The notes below the pieces were generated by a model. That model was given only the letters and a program-made list of their open reading frames with translations. It was not told the origin of the DNA and ran no database searches. A stretch of 64,000 nt of DNA from the NCBI RefSeq assembly GCF_008304605.1, contig NZ_PIJY01000030.1:84867-148866 (forward strand), in the 5' to 3' direction. This document shows, piece by piece, positions 18,374 through 28,184 of this stretch. Position numbers and translations under genes: made by a program. This stretch comes from Oceanobacillus polygoni. GTDB taxonomy: Bacteria > Bacillota > Bacilli > Bacillales > Amphibacillaceae. The stretch's first letter is position 1. Each line of letters begins with the position of its first letter.

Positions 18374-19747
18374 CTAAGCCGTTGTAAACCTTTTTTGTGC
18401 TGGAAAGGATGATTGCTCCTCTTTTGCTAATAGCTTCATCGTTTCATTTTTTTTTGCTTGTTTTTCAAATTCTGCTTTCACTTCTTCTTCAATACCAAAA
18501 ATATCGATGAATAACTGTAAGGACTGATCCGCATTATCCGTTCCTGCAAGCTCTTTTGCCTGTGTCACTGGTTCCTTCAACAGCTGATTAATAATACTCT
18601 TTGTATGCTTGCTAATTACTTTCTTCTCCCTAACCGTCAAATCAGGGATTTTTCTTTCAATACTTTTCATTGTCTCTGCTTGAATGGAGAGTGCCTTTTG
18701 ACGTAAAGCAGAAATAACTGGTACAACACCAAGCGTTTTCATCCATTCCTTGAACAGCACAATTTCCTCTTCCATCATTATCTCAATCTGTTCTGCAGCA
18801 GCTTTTCGTGTTTCTAAGTTTTCATCCACGATATGTTTTAAATTATCAATATCATATAAGAAGACGTTATCCATATTGCTGATTTCCGGATCGATATCTC
18901 TTGGTACAGCAATGTCTACAAGGAACAAAGCTCTTCCCTTACGCTTCTTCTGAAGAGGCTCAAGCATTTCTTTCGTTAGTACAATTGAATCCGATCCAGT
19001 AGAACTGATTAAAATATCCGCTTCTTGAATAACAGGTAATAAGTTATCCATACTTTCCGCTTTCGCTTGAAATTTCGCAGCTAAGTCTTCTGCTTTTGCT
19101 AATGTACGATTGATAACGGTTATTTTCGTTGCTCCAGACCCTTGCAGATTTTTAGCAGCAAGCTCGCCCATTTTACCTGCACCGAGAATAGCAACGTGCT
19201 TATTTTGTAAATCTCCAAATATCTTTTTTGCAAGCTCGACAGCAGCATAACTAATGGATACTGCATGTTCACCTATTGCTGTTTCTTTATGAGCGCGTTT
19301 TCCAAATGTAATTGCCTGTTTAAATAACTCATTAAAGACCGTTCCGGTTGCTTTCATTTCTTGTGATGTTAAAAAAGCCTGTTTCACTTGACCTAGGATT
19401 TGGGTTTCTCCAAGTACCATAGAATCAAGGCCTGTAGATACACGGAAAAGATGTTCCATCGCGCCGTCATCTTCCGTAATTCGCAAATAGGAGGAGAACT
19501 CTTCTTTATCGAGATGAAACCAATCAGCCAAAAATTGTTTAATATAATAACGGCCAGTATGCAATTGATCAACAACCGCATAAACTTCTGTACGGTTACA
19601 TGTCGAAACGATCACATTTTCCAGAATGCTCTTCCGCTTTTTTAATTCAGTCATTGCCTCATGTAGCGATTGCTCTGAAAATGTGAGCTTTTCCCTAACT
19701 TCTACAGGGGCTGTTTTATAATTGAAGCCAACTTTTAAAATATGCAA
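18374..19747 (-). CDS. hemA: Glutamyl-tRNA reductase HemA
   Basis: I choose the TTG at 19747 as start: the product then begins (M)[15 protein letters not shown], in line with other HemA proteins, and the GGGGG tract lies about nine bases before it. A TTG five codons upstream would overlap that site. The 457-residue enzyme has the catalytic Cys50 in [12 protein letters not shown], the [17 protein letters not shown] segment, and the NADPH-binding loop [16 protein letters not shown]. It reduces Glu-tRNA to glutamate-1-semialdehyde, the committed step of haem synthesis. It is first in the hem operon; 158 bases without recognisable features separate it from hemX. Confidence 0.97.
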   Translation of the reverse strand: MHILKVGFNYKTAPVEVREKLTFSEQSLHEAMTELKKRKSILENVIVSTCNRTEVYAVVDQLHTGRYYIKQFLADWFHLDKEEFSSYLRITEDDGAMEHLFRVSTGLDSMVLGETQILGQVKQAFLTSQEMKATGTVFNELFKQAITFGKRAHKETAIGEHAVSISYAAVELAKKIFGDLQNKHVAILGAGKMGELAAKNLQGSGATKITVINRTLAKAEDLAAKFQAKAESMDNLLPVIQEADILISSTGSDSIVLTKEMLEPLQKKRKGRALFLVDIAVPRDIDPEISNMDNVFLYDIDNLKHIVDENLETRKAAAEQIEIMMEEEIVLFKEWMKTLGVVPVISALRQKALSIQAETMKSIERKIPDLTVREKKVISKHTKSIINQLLKEPVTQAKELAGTDNADQSLQLFIDIFGIEEEVKAEFEKQAKKNETMKLLAKEEQSSFPAQKRFTTA

Positions 19748-19815
19748 TTTGTCTACCCCCAAAATAATTTACACGGTTTAAACGATTGTATATGCTATAT
19801 AATAACTCAACATCC

Positions 19816-19821
19816 ATTATA
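19816..19821 (-). promoter_or_regulatory. hemA: Candidate extended -10 element of the hemA promoter
   Basis: On the minus strand TGTTATAAT contains a perfect -10 hexamer with the TGn extension, 69 bases upstream of the hemA start. No good -35 hexamer stands at 16-18 bases, as is usual for extended -10 promoters. Confidence 0.55.
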
Positions 19822-19939
19822 ACATGTATTCCCTTTTCCATTTTCTGAAATTGTGAACAGAAAAGGAAACAATATGTTAGTATAGAAACGTGTTCTATAA
19901 ATGCTTCTTTCAAATTACAGTATTAAAATAGTTTCTACA

Positions 19940-19954
19940 TAATAATTATTTTAA
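19940..19954. promoter_or_regulatory. PerR/Fur-family-like box in the hemA divergent region
   Basis: TAATAATTATTTTAA agrees with the PerR consensus TTATAATNATTATAA at most positions (two mismatches by eye). It lies about 75 bases before the plus-strand membrane-protein gene and about 190 bases before hemA. In B. subtilis the hemA operon is known to be under PerR control, which makes the match worth noting. AT-rich DNA yields such matches by chance, so this stays tentative. Confidence 0.35.
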
Positions 19955-20026
19955 CTAGTGTGTACTTTATCATATTGCACACGGATAATCAAGAATTCAA
20001 CTCATGTGCAGAGGAGTTTTAGGAAA

Positions 20027-20506
20027 GTGAAAAAACAACATTCATTACTTGCTTATTTATTAATTGGTATCGGGATTTATTTTCTGCTTCGCGAGTTGAA
20101 AATACCAATCTTAACGGATTTTTATTCTTGGCAAACCTTACTCATTATTATTGGCCTTGCATTGTTAATTCATGGATATAGCTCAAAATATTATCAAAAT
20201 TTATTAGCAGGTACGATTGTACTAGGGATAGGCATTCATTTACATGGCGTCCAGCATTATTCTTTTTGGATTGACCATTGGGCTGTTTACATACTGATTG
20301 TCGGGATTGCCTTTCTTGTCCGATTTATGAAAACCAAGAAAGGGTTATTTACTGGTCTAATTCTTATCGCCCTAGCTGTATTTTTAATTTTTTCTGTTAA
20401 TCTACCAATCTATTTTGATTGGTTGTATACTGTTATCGATTTATTGGAACGCTTTTGGCCAGTGCTCTTAATCATCATTGGTCTGTTCCTGTTAAAACGA
20501 AAATAA
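20027..20506 (+). CDS. Multi-pass membrane protein, LiaI/LiaF-like TM region (DUF5668 type)
   Basis: A GTG start at 20027 follows AGGAGTTTTAGGAAA; the frame continues upstream without a comparable site. The 159-residue protein has about six short hydrophobic segments with the repeated pattern LLIGIGIYFLL / LLIIIGLALLIHG / LIIIGLFLLKRK, typical of the LiaI-LiaF-like or DUF5668 transmembrane region. No soluble domain follows, so it lacks the cell-wall-active C-terminal half of LiaF. Function is unknown. It sits opposite to its neighbours between the hem operon and the ABC transporter. Confidence 0.75.
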   Translation: MKKQHSLLAYLLIGIGIYFLLRELKIPILTDFYSWQTLLIIIGLALLIHGYSSKYYQNLLAGTIVLGIGIHLHGVQHYSFWIDHWAVYILIVGIAFLVRFMKTKKGLFTGLILIALAVFLIFSVNLPIYFDWLYTVIDLLERFWPVLLIIIGLFLLKRK

Positions 20507-20507
20507 T

Positions 20508-20542
20508 AAAAATCCCGGGTGTCTCTTTATCCCGGGATTTTT
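20508..20542. terminator. Bidirectional terminator
   Basis: AAAAATCCCGGG and CCCGGGATTTTT form a perfect stem with an 11-base loop between the convergent membrane-protein gene and the ABC transporter ATPase gene, with T-runs on both strands. Confidence 0.95.
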
Positions 20543-20543
20543 A

Positions 20544-21284
20544 TTACAATACAGAACTCAGGAAATCCTTTGTTCGCTGTTCTTTCGGCTCATTAAAAAT
20601 TTCATCTGGATGACCATACTCTACAATTCTTCCTTCATGCATATATACGACCCAATCCGCTACCTCACGAGCAAATCCCATCTCATGGGTCACAACAACC
20701 ATTGTCATGCCCTCTTCAGCCAGTTCCTTCATCGTTGTAAGTACTTCGTTCACAAGCTCTGGATCAAGTGCTGAGGTTGGCTCATCAAAAAGCATCACAT
20801 CTGGCTTCATCGCTAATGCACGCGCAATGGCGACACGCTGTTTTTGACCACCTGATAATTTAGATGGATATACATCGTATTTGTCTCCTAACCCAACCTT
20901 ATCAAGTAATGCTTTTCCTTCTTTTATTGCTTCGCTTTTTTTCACACCTTTTACTTGTGTCGGTGCTTCAATCACGTTTTCAATGACAGTCTTATGAGGA
21001 AACAAATTAAAATGTTGAAAAACCATCCCAACTTTTTGCCGGATTTTATTTAAATCATGTGATTTTTTTTCGATTTGTTCACCGCCAATAATAATGCTTC
21101 CGCTATTTTTCATTTCCAAAAAGTTAAGACAGCGCAGCAATGTACTTTTACCAGAACCACTAGCTCCAATTAATACGACGACATCACTTTCTTTCACGGT
21201 AAGATCGATATCTTTTAATACGTGTAATTCACCAAATGACTTATTTAAATGTTCTACACGAATCATTTCTTGTTCTTCACTCAT
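20544..21284 (-). CDS. Polar amino acid ABC transporter, ATP-binding subunit
   Basis: The 246-residue ATPase has Walker [18 protein letters not shown], the Q-loop, the signature [15 protein letters not shown], Walker [17 protein letters not shown] and the switch histidine in [15 protein letters not shown]. The close similarity to GlnQ/TcyN-type proteins points to polar amino acids or cystine. It is last in a three-gene minus-strand operon (binding protein, permease, ATPase), 17 bases after the permease. Confidence 0.95.
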   Translation of the reverse strand: MSEEQEMIRVEHLNKSFGELHVLKDIDLTVKESDVVVLIGASGSGKSTLLRCLNFLEMKNSGSIIIGGEQIEKKSHDLNKIRQKVGMVFQHFNLFPHKTVIENVIEAPTQVKGVKKSEAIKEGKALLDKVGLGDKYDVYPSKLSGGQKQRVAIARALAMKPDVMLFDEPTSALDPELVNEVLTTMKELAEEGMTMVVVTHEMGFAREVADWVVYMHEGRIVEYGHPDEIFNEPKEQRTKDFLSSVL

Positions 21285-21301
21285 CTAGGTTCACCTCTTT
21301 C

Positions 21302-21964
21302 TTAATCACTAACTGCTAACCGTTTTTCAATTTTATTAACAATAAATGTTAAAAGGAGTACAATTAATAAATAATATACTGCAACGGTTACGTAGTACGG
21401 CAAATAATCAAAGCTGTTCGAGCCCATCGTACTTGCCACACCGAATAAATCTTGCATACCTATAAAGGAAACTAACGATGAATCTTTAATCCCAATAATA
21501 AACTGATTTCCCAGTGATGGAACTGCTCTGCGAAATGCCTGTGGCAATATAATTCTTTTCATCGTCAATCCTTTATTCATTCCAAGTGATAAACCTGCTT
21601 CTCGTTGACCTTTATCAATTGATTGAATGGCTCCGCGAATAATCTCTGCGATATAGGCTCCACTGTGAAATGCTAAACCTGCAGCACCAGCCCAGAACAT
21701 CGGAATCAGCAAAATATCGGTTAAACCGTAATACAGGATAAAGATTTGGACGATTAATGGAGTACCGCGAACAATCCATATGTAAGCATCTGCAATCCAT
21801 TCGAGAATTTTTATGTTTGATATTTTAAGTAATGCTACAAATAATCCAATAACGATAGCGATTAACAAGGATACGACAGATAGCTTCAACGTAATCCATA
21901 AGCCATCGAGAAACACATGATAACTACTAATGAAAACATCGAAAAAGTGTAATATGTCCTCCAA
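21302..21964 (-). CDS. Polar amino acid ABC transporter, permease subunit
   Basis: I choose the TTG at 21964: AAGGAGG stands nine bases upstream and the product then begins (M)EDILHFFDVF. The frame runs 11 more codons upstream, with no good site. The 220-residue protein has about five membrane helices, the HisM-type EAA loop (REAGLSLGMNKGLTMKRIILPQAFRRAVP) in its expected place and the WIVRGTPLIVQIF segment of amino-acid permeases. It would form the transmembrane dimer for the adjacent ATPase. Confidence 0.94.
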   Translation of the reverse strand: MEDILHFFDVFISSYHVFLDGLWITLKLSVVSLLIAIVIGLFVALLKISNIKILEWIADAYIWIVRGTPLIVQIFILYYGLTDILLIPMFWAGAAGLAFHSGAYIAEIIRGAIQSIDKGQREAGLSLGMNKGLTMKRIILPQAFRRAVPSLGNQFIIGIKDSSLVSFIGMQDLFGVASTMGSNSFDYLPYYVTVAVYYLLIVLLLTFIVNKIEKRLAVSD

Positions 21965-22034
21965 GTGCTTCAGCCTCCTTAAACAGAATGTGCGCATACT
22001 TGGATGCGCACATTCACATCTTCATATTCAAATT

Positions 22035-22844
22035 TTATTCTTCGATTTCAGGTTTTTCGGTGATGTCACCGCCAATCCATTCTTCAGAAAGGGCGGCAAG
22101 CTCACCACTTTCTCTCATTTCCTCAAGGGCTTCATTAACAGCTTCAAGTAATGCACTATTATCTTTATTTACTGCAACGGCTTGATCAGCGACGCCAAGC
22201 TGGAATCTCCCTTCAATTTCCAGTCCAGCATCAATAGCTGTAAAGCCTGTTACATCATCCGTGATCACAGCATCATGATGACCGCTTGCTAGCGCTTGAA
22301 GTGCAACTACATCACTATCAACTTGGGGTATATTTGTAGTGTATTGCTCTGCCACTTCAAGATACGTCGTACCTCTAGCGACAGAAATTTCTTTCTCTTC
22401 CAAGTCGTCTTCCGTTTGAATATCACTGTCAGTTCTCGTATAAATGACTGGTCCGGAGTAGTAATAAGGCTCTGAGAAATCGACCTGCTGCAGCCGCTCT
22501 TCTGTGATCGTATGACTTGCAACCGCAATATCATAACGCCCTTCTGTTACTCCTGTAACAATTCCCGAAAATTTCGCACGCTGTGGATTTGGCTCTAAGC
22601 CAAGTTTTTCAGCAATTGCTTCCCCGACAGCTACATCGAAGCCAACCATTTCACTGCCCTCCATGTAACTAAATGGCTTAAATTCACCAGAAGCTGCAAA
22701 TGTTAGCTTGCCATCTGCAACTAAATTGTACGCATTGTCATTACCCGCAGCGTTCGAATCACCATTAGCAGAATCACTGTTCCCACAAGCAGCTAACCAA
22801 AACATACATACCATTAAAAATAACGCAATTTTCAGTTTTTTCAT
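22035..22844 (-). CDS. Amino acid ABC transporter, substrate-binding lipoprotein
   Basis: I set the start at ATG 22844, giving a lipoprotein signal peptide MKKLKIALFLMVCMFWLAAC with the lipidated Cys20; the frame extends upstream 27 codons without signal-like content. The 269-residue product is a family 3 extracellular solute-binding protein, with a first domain TFAASGEFKPFSYMEGSEMV, GFDVAVGEAIAEKLGLE and ITEERLQQVDFSEPYYYSG. Cystine or another polar amino acid is a likely substrate. It is first of the operon, and 70 bases separate it from the permease. Confidence 0.94.
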   Translation of the reverse strand: MKKLKIALFLMVCMFWLAACGNSDSANGDSNAAGNDNAYNLVADGKLTFAASGEFKPFSYMEGSEMVGFDVAVGEAIAEKLGLEPNPQRAKFSGIVTGVTEGRYDIAVASHTITEERLQQVDFSEPYYYSGPVIYTRTDSDIQTEDDLEEKEISVARGTTYLEVAEQYTTNIPQVDSDVVALQALASGHHDAVITDDVTGFTAIDAGLEIEGRFQLGVADQAVAVNKDNSALLEAVNEALEEMRESGELAALSEEWIGGDITEKPEIEE

Positions 22845-23360
22845 CCGTCTTCCCATCCCCTTTTTCATTTGAATTACAGCTATTATCTCTGCTCTGTAAC
22901 ATGAAATGGTATCAGCCATCTCCATATCAATTTTGCCATGTATTTAAGTATAGCAATAATAGAAATAGCACACGAATTGGCTATTCAACGATATCCATCA
23001 GTATATGTACATTTACAGATTCTACAGTATAATAACTCCCTTCAGCATACATATACCCATTTTTACTAAATGATACTCTTGTTTTCTAAAAATTTTTCAC
23101 ATTGTTAGGAAATCATTAAGAATTCTGGTTAATGTGGTTGATAGATCATCAAAGCTAGCTGCAGTCGGGATACGGATATGATAGACAGCGATTGTGTTTG
23201 ACATGGGGTTACACGGTTACAGCAGTCTCGTGATCAATTACTAGCAGATGGTGGGAGTTTCTGACTTATCTGTAATCGGATTAGGTTGGAATGCGATCGA
23301 TTATTTATTAATCGGATTAAAATCGTCGAGGATATTTAGTTACTACGTATTCGTTATACT
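22845..23360. other. Long intergenic region with a possible gene remnant
   Basis: About 520 bases lie between the ABC transporter and ysxC without a supported gene. A plus-strand frame starting at ATG 23246 reads MVGVSDLSVIGLGWNAIDYL and stays open for about 49 codons, but has no ribosome binding site and ends inside the ysxC terminator. The segment recalls the first strand of PfkB-type sugar kinases (a VIGxGxNAxD pattern), so it may be the trace of a lost gene. This is weak. Confidence 0.3.
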
Positions 23361-23398
23361 AAAAAAACCTTGTCCGAGACAAGTTTCTCAGACAAGGT
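23361..23398 (-). terminator. Terminator after ysxC
   Basis: On the minus strand ACCTTGTCTGAG pairs with CTCGGACAAGGT, followed by a run of seven T. It lies 10 bases after the ysxC stop codon. Confidence 0.93.
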
Positions 23399-23407
23399 GA
23401 TGTTTCA

Positions 23408-23995
23408 TTAATTTTTCAAATAGTGACTAATGATAGACCAAGATTCATCTTTACCTTCACCAGTCTCAGATGAGAATGGGATGACAATATCATCCGGTGC
23501 TACTTCAAATGTTTGCTTTGTTCGTTTTACGTGCTGTGCTCGTTTATTCTTCGGTATTTTATCAAGCTTCGTTGCGATGATAATTACTGGAAGCTCATGA
23601 TATTTAAGAAAATCATACATTTGCAAATCATCTTTTGTTGGTTCATGACGTAGGTCGGTGACAAGGATAGCGGCTTTTAAAGTTTCTCTTGTCGTAAAGT
23701 ATTCCTCCATCATGCCTCCCCATTTTTCTCGTTCCTTTTTTGAAACCTTTGCATATCCGTAGCCCGGTACATCTACAAAATAAAAGCCTTCATTAATTTT
23801 ATAAAAATTTAAAGTTTGTGTCTTCCCCGGCTTTGATGATGTACGAGCTAAGTTTTTTCGATTGATTAATTTATTAATGAACGACGATTTCCCGACGTTC
23901 GAGCGACCTGCTAATGCTATTTCTGGCAGCATATCACCAGGGTATTGTTTTTGGCTAACAGCACTGATGACAATTTCGGCGTTAGTTACTTTCAT
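23408..23995 (-). CDS. ysxC: Ribosome biogenesis GTPase YsxC (EngB/YihA)
   Basis: The start at ATG 23995 is preceded by GGAGGAGAAAA and gives 195 residues, the usual length. G motifs are clear: G1 [17 protein letters not shown]3 [10 protein letters not shown]4 IATKLDK and G5 FSSETGEG. YsxC is known to be an essential GTPase in late assembly of the large ribosomal subunit. Its first 14 bases overlap the end of lonA, so the two are translationally coupled. Confidence 0.97.
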   Translation of the reverse strand: MKVTNAEIVISAVSQKQYPGDMLPEIALAGRSNVGKSSFINKLINRKNLARTSSKPGKTQTLNFYKINEGFYFVDVPGYGYAKVSKKEREKWGGMMEEYFTTRETLKAAILVTDLRHEPTKDDLQMYDFLKYHELPVIIIATKLDKIPKNKRAQHVKRTKQTFEVAPDDIVIPFSSETGEGKDESWSIISHYLKN

Positions 23996-26312
23996 TTTTC
24001 TCCTCCACGAGTGCGTGCTCAAGTACCTGATCAAGGTGATTCACCTTAATAAATGTCAAGTCACTTCGAACGCTTTCTGGTATATTTTCTATGTCTTTTT
24101 CATTTTCTTCCGGGATAATCAAGGTCGTTAACCCCGCTCGATGCGCACTCAATGATTTCTCTTTTAAGCCACCAATCGGCAATACACGTCCGCGGAGTGT
24201 AATTTCTCCAGTCATCCCAACTTCTTTCTTAATTGCCCTACCTGTTAATGAAGATACTAAGGCCGTAGCAATCGTTATTCCTGCAGACGGGCCATCCTTT
24301 GGTGTTGCCCCTGCGGGAACGTGAATATGAATATCATATTTCTCGTAAAAATTGGTCTCGATATTAAATTCCTTCGTTCTAGAACGTACATAGCTGAATG
24401 CAGCTTGAGCGGACTCTTGCATTACCCCACCCAATTTACCGGTTAACGTTAATTTCCCTTTACCTGGATAATGGGTTACTTCAATTGAGAGGATATCACC
24501 GCCAGCAGAAGTATATGCTAAACCAGTTGCCGTTCCAACTTGGTTCTCTTGTTCCATTAGTCCATAGCGGAAAATCGGCTTACCTAGTAGTTCTTCTAAG
24601 CTTTTTTCCGTAACAATCACTTTTTCCTTCTCGTTTGAAATGATGATTTTAGCTGCTTTTCTGCATAATTTCGCTAATTCCCTCTCCAAGCTACGTACTC
24701 CAGCCTCTCGTGTATACCTGCGAATCAACTTGAGAATGGCATTTTCTCGAATTTGTAAATTAGCTTTTTTAAGACCATTTTCCTTCAATTGCTTCGGTAA
24801 TAAATGCTGTTTAGCAATATGCAGCTTTTCTACTTCCGTATAGCCTGCAATGGAAATGAGCTCCATACGATCCAATAATGGCCCAGGTATGCTATTTACA
24901 TTATTCGCAGTAGCAATAAATAGGACATTGGATAGGTCGTAATTTTCTTCGATAAAATGGTCACTAAACGTACTGTTTTGTTCCGGATCCAACACTTCCA
25001 GCATCGCTGAAGAAGGATCGCCACGAAAATCATTTGACATTTTATCAATTTCATCGAGCAAGAATACTGGGTTAATCGTTCCAGCTTTCTTCATTCCTTG
25101 TATAATACGACCTGGCATTGCACCAATGTAGGTTCTACGATGTCCACGTATTTCAGCTTCATCACGGACACCGCCTAACGAAATCCGTACGAAATTCCGA
25201 TTAATTGCTTTGGAAATTGATTTTGCTAAGGAAGTCTTCCCTACTCCTGGTGGACCAACAAGACAGAGAATTGGTCCTTTTATCGTATTCGTTAGCTTTT
25301 GAACAGCTAAATATTCTAATATTCGTTCCTTTACTTTTTCAAGTCCATAATGATCATGATTTAATACTTTTTCTGCATGCTTAATTTCAATTGTATCCTG
25401 TGTTTTTTCAGTCCAAGGTAAAAGAATAAGCCAGTCTAAATAATTACGGATCACAGAGCTTTCAGCAGAACTTTGCGGTACCTTTTCATATCTTCCCAAT
25501 TCCTTGAGGGCAACTTCCATAATATGCTCTGGCATATTGGATTTTTCAATTTTCTCCCTTAATTGATCCACTTCACTTGTTTTACCATCTTTATCGCCTA
25601 GCTCTTTTTGAATTGCTTTTAATTGTTCTCGAAGGTAGTATTCCTTTTGCGTTTTTTCCATGGAATTTTTTACGCGTTGACCAATTTTCTTTTCTAAATC
25701 AAGAACCTTCTTCTCGTTAGAAATGATTTTAATGAGATGCTTCATTCGGTCAGTCACATTAATTATTTCTAATATTTGCTGTTTATCCTTTATTTTCAAT
25801 GTTAAATGAGAAGCAACGATATCTGCAAGTCTTCCTGATTCCTCGATATCCGAAACGGTTGCATAGGTTTCATCTGTTAATTTCCTGGAAAGCTTTATGT
25901 ATTGTTTAAATTGCTCAAGTAAAGAACGCATTAATGCTTCTTCTTCATGCTGTTCGCCATGCGCTTCTTCCAAATTACTGATCTCAACCAAAAATTCATC
26001 TTCCGATTCCGTATAACGGAGAATTTCTCCACGAGAAAGTCCCTCCACTAGTACACGCATCGTACCATTTGGGAGCTTTAACATCTGCTTTACCTTTGCC
26101 AAAGTACCTACATTATAAATATCGCTTGGTTCTGGTTCATCTAAACTCACTTTTTTTTGTGTCGCTAGGAAAATCAGTTGATTATCCATCATTGCCTTTT
26201 CCAATGCTGCGATCGATTTATCTCTGCCTACGTCCAAGTGTAAAACCATAGACGGAAACACGAGTAGTCCGCGTAATGGAAGGAGGGGGACTTGAATGTT
26301 TTCTTTCACCAT
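23982..26312 (-). CDS. lonA: ATP-dependent protease LonA
   Basis: The 776-residue protein has an N-terminal LAN substrate domain ([13 protein letters not shown]), a coiled-coil part, the AAA module with Walker [14 protein letters not shown] and Walker [12 protein letters not shown], and the C-terminal Ser-Lys protease domain with the catalytic serine in KDGPSAGIT and lysine in [14 protein letters not shown]. It degrades misfolded and some regulatory proteins. In B. subtilis lonB lies between lonA and clpX; here that gap is only 244 bases with no gene. Confidence 0.98.
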   Translation of the reverse strand: MVKENIQVPLLPLRGLLVFPSMVLHLDVGRDKSIAALEKAMMDNQLIFLATQKKVSLDEPEPSDIYNVGTLAKVKQMLKLPNGTMRVLVEGLSRGEILRYTESEDEFLVEISNLEEAHGEQHEEEALMRSLLEQFKQYIKLSRKLTDETYATVSDIEESGRLADIVASHLTLKIKDKQQILEIINVTDRMKHLIKIISNEKKVLDLEKKIGQRVKNSMEKTQKEYYLREQLKAIQKELGDKDGKTSEVDQLREKIEKSNMPEHIMEVALKELGRYEKVPQSSAESSVIRNYLDWLILLPWTEKTQDTIEIKHAEKVLNHDHYGLEKVKERILEYLAVQKLTNTIKGPILCLVGPPGVGKTSLAKSISKAINRNFVRISLGGVRDEAEIRGHRRTYIGAMPGRIIQGMKKAGTINPVFLLDEIDKMSNDFRGDPSSAMLEVLDPEQNSTFSDHFIEENYDLSNVLFIATANNVNSIPGPLLDRMELISIAGYTEVEKLHIAKQHLLPKQLKENGLKKANLQIRENAILKLIRRYTREAGVRSLERELAKLCRKAAKIIISNEKEKVIVTEKSLEELLGKPIFRYGLMEQENQVGTATGLAYTSAGGDILSIEVTHYPGKGKLTLTGKLGGVMQESAQAAFSYVRSRTKEFNIETNFYEKYDIHIHVPAGATPKDGPSAGITIATALVSSLTGRAIKKEVGMTGEITLRGRVLPIGGLKEKSLSAHRAGLTTLIIPEENEKDIENIPESVRSDLTFIKVNHLDQVLEHALVEEKNESN

Positions 26313-26486
26313 TGTTTGTACCTCCGTGATCTATGTATTTATTAGCTATCGTAATAAGTTAATATACAAATCTCATTATGTATTTCTTCAGTTTATAGAA
26401 AAATCTTCCTCTTGTAAATGGTTTCATTTCCAAAATTATATTCTATTTATTTCATCGTTAGTATTACCTATGTTTATCATTATAAA

Positions 26487-26547
26487 CAAAAAGGAGCTGA
26501 CTGAGTCAGATCCTTATTAGAAATGAAGTATCTGCTCAGTCAGCTTC
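26487..26547 (-). terminator. Terminator after clpX
   Basis: Long arms with the core GCTGACTGAG / CTCAGTCAGC, extended by CAGAT / ATCTG, form a hairpin with a loop of about 18 bases. On the minus strand it ends in TCCTTTTTG, directly after the clpX stop. Confidence 0.9.
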
Positions 26548-26556
26548 AAAATCTTA

Positions 26557-27834
26557 TTATGCACTTTCTTTTGGATGCTTTTCATTTCCTTCTTTTATTG
26601 TTCCATCATGAAAAATCAGTTTAGGGCTACCATTTTCAGCGGCAACTGTTTCTTTCGTAATGATACATTTCTCCACATCTTCTCGAGAAGGAAGGTCAAA
26701 CATTACATCTACAATAATTCCTTCAATAATGGAGCGTAATCCACGAGCACCTGTTTTACGTTCAATTGCTTTTTTAGCAATTTCAATCAGCGCATCATCT
26801 TCAAATTCTAATTCAACATTATCCATATCGAATAATTTTTGATATTGTTTAACAAGCGCATTTTTTGGTTTTGTTAAAATTTGAATCAACGCATCCTCAT
26901 CTAATGGAGTTAAACTTCCGATTACTGGAATACGTCCAATAAACTCCGGAATTAAACCATAACGTAATAAATCTTCCGGTAATACTTTGGAAAGTAATTG
27001 ACCCATATCCAGGTCTTCTTGTTTTTCATTTGAGCCAAATCCGATTACTTTCTTACCAAGACGACGCTTAATTACTTGGTCAATTCCATCAAATGCTCCA
27101 CCAACAATAAATAGAATGTTAGTCGTATCAATTTGGATAAATTCTTGATGTGGATGCTTACGTCCCCCTTGTGGTGGCACGCTTGCAACTGTACCTTCTA
27201 GGATTTTCAGCAATGCTTGCTGTACCCCTTCACCAGATACATCACGTGTAATCGAAGGATTCTCGGATTTACGAGCAACCTTATCTATTTCATCAATATA
27301 AATAATCCCTTTTTCAGCCTTTTCAACATCATAGTCTGCAGCTTGAATCAGTTTGAGCAAAATATTCTCGACATCTTCCCCAACATAACCAGCTTCAGTT
27401 AATGAAGTTGCATCTGCCATCGCAAACGGAACATTAATAATACGAGCGAGCGTCTGAGCAAGTAATGTTTTCCCACTACCTGTTGGTCCGATCATCGCGA
27501 TATTACTTTTTGATATTTCAACATCATCCGTACTCTTTGTGGAATTAATCCGTTTATAATGATTATATACTGCTACAGCAAGATTTCGTTTTGCTTTATC
27601 TTGACCAATTACATAGTCATCAAGAATATTGCAGATTTCCTTCGGTTTTGGAATTTCATTCATTTCCATATCCTCGTCTGTACCTAGCTCTTCTTCAACG
27701 ATTTCTGTACAAAGCTCAATACATTCGTCACATATATAAACACCAGGTCCGGCGACCAGTTTACGTACTTGTTCTTGACTCTTTCCACAAAATGAACATT
27801 TCAATTGTCCTTTTTCCTCATTAAATTTAAACAT
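26557..27834 (-). CDS. clpX: ClpX, ATPase subunit of the ClpXP protease
   Basis: The 425-residue protein starts with the C4 zinc-binding domain ([11 protein letters not shown], then [12 protein letters not shown]), followed by the AAA+ module: Walker [14 protein letters not shown], the pore loop GYVGED, Walker [10 protein letters not shown], the ClpP-contacting IGF loop in [10 protein letters not shown], and sensor 2 near [10 protein letters not shown]. It unfolds substrates and feeds them to ClpP, encoded elsewhere. It lies alone between terminators, next to tig as usual. Confidence 0.98.
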   Translation of the reverse strand: MFKFNEEKGQLKCSFCGKSQEQVRKLVAGPGVYICDECIELCTEIVEEELGTDEDMEMNEIPKPKEICNILDDYVIGQDKAKRNLAVAVYNHYKRINSTKSTDDVEISKSNIAMIGPTGSGKTLLAQTLARIINVPFAMADATSLTEAGYVGEDVENILLKLIQAADYDVEKAEKGIIYIDEIDKVARKSENPSITRDVSGEGVQQALLKILEGTVASVPPQGGRKHPHQEFIQIDTTNILFIVGGAFDGIDQVIKRRLGKKVIGFGSNEKQEDLDMGQLLSKVLPEDLLRYGLIPEFIGRIPVIGSLTPLDEDALIQILTKPKNALVKQYQKLFDMDNVELEFEDDALIEIAKKAIERKTGARGLRSIIEGIIVDVMFDLPSREDVEKCIITKETVAAENGSPKLIFHDGTIKEGNEKHPKESA

Positions 27835-28134
27835 TCCATTTCACCCCTAAACGAGCTAAATAAATTCAGCTATCAACTTTTATAGTCATCATATCAGATA
27901 CAATTTAAAAAACAAAACAATATACTTCTTCCATTAAGCTAAACACGATAAACTTGTCTTCTTCAAGTGTTAAAAAACAACAAATGTAAAAAATCAGCAA
28001 TTAAATTACCTTGTTTTATCTATTATGGATATATAACAGAAAAAGTCAATAAATTTAACTTCAACATTTCGGTTATTGTTACTATATGATGTAGGCACAA
28101 GATAAATTTCACTTATTTATATCTCTTAATAATG
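27835..28134. other. Intergenic region upstream of clpX
   Basis: Three hundred AT-rich bases between clpX and the tig terminator. A minus-strand TATGAT hexamer near 27893 could be the clpX -10 element, but I find no convincing -35. I see no CtsR operator (no tandem GGTCAAA heptads) and no coding sequence. Confidence 0.4.
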
Positions 28135-28171
28135 GAAAACAAGGTGCGATATGAATCGCACCTTGTTTTAC
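28135..28171 (-). terminator. Terminator after tig
   Basis: AAAACAAGGTGCGAT and ATCGCACCTTGTTTT form a 15-base perfect stem around a short loop, with a T-run on each strand, 14 bases after the tig stop codon. Confidence 0.95.
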
Positions 28172-28184
28172 TAATTTGATGTTA

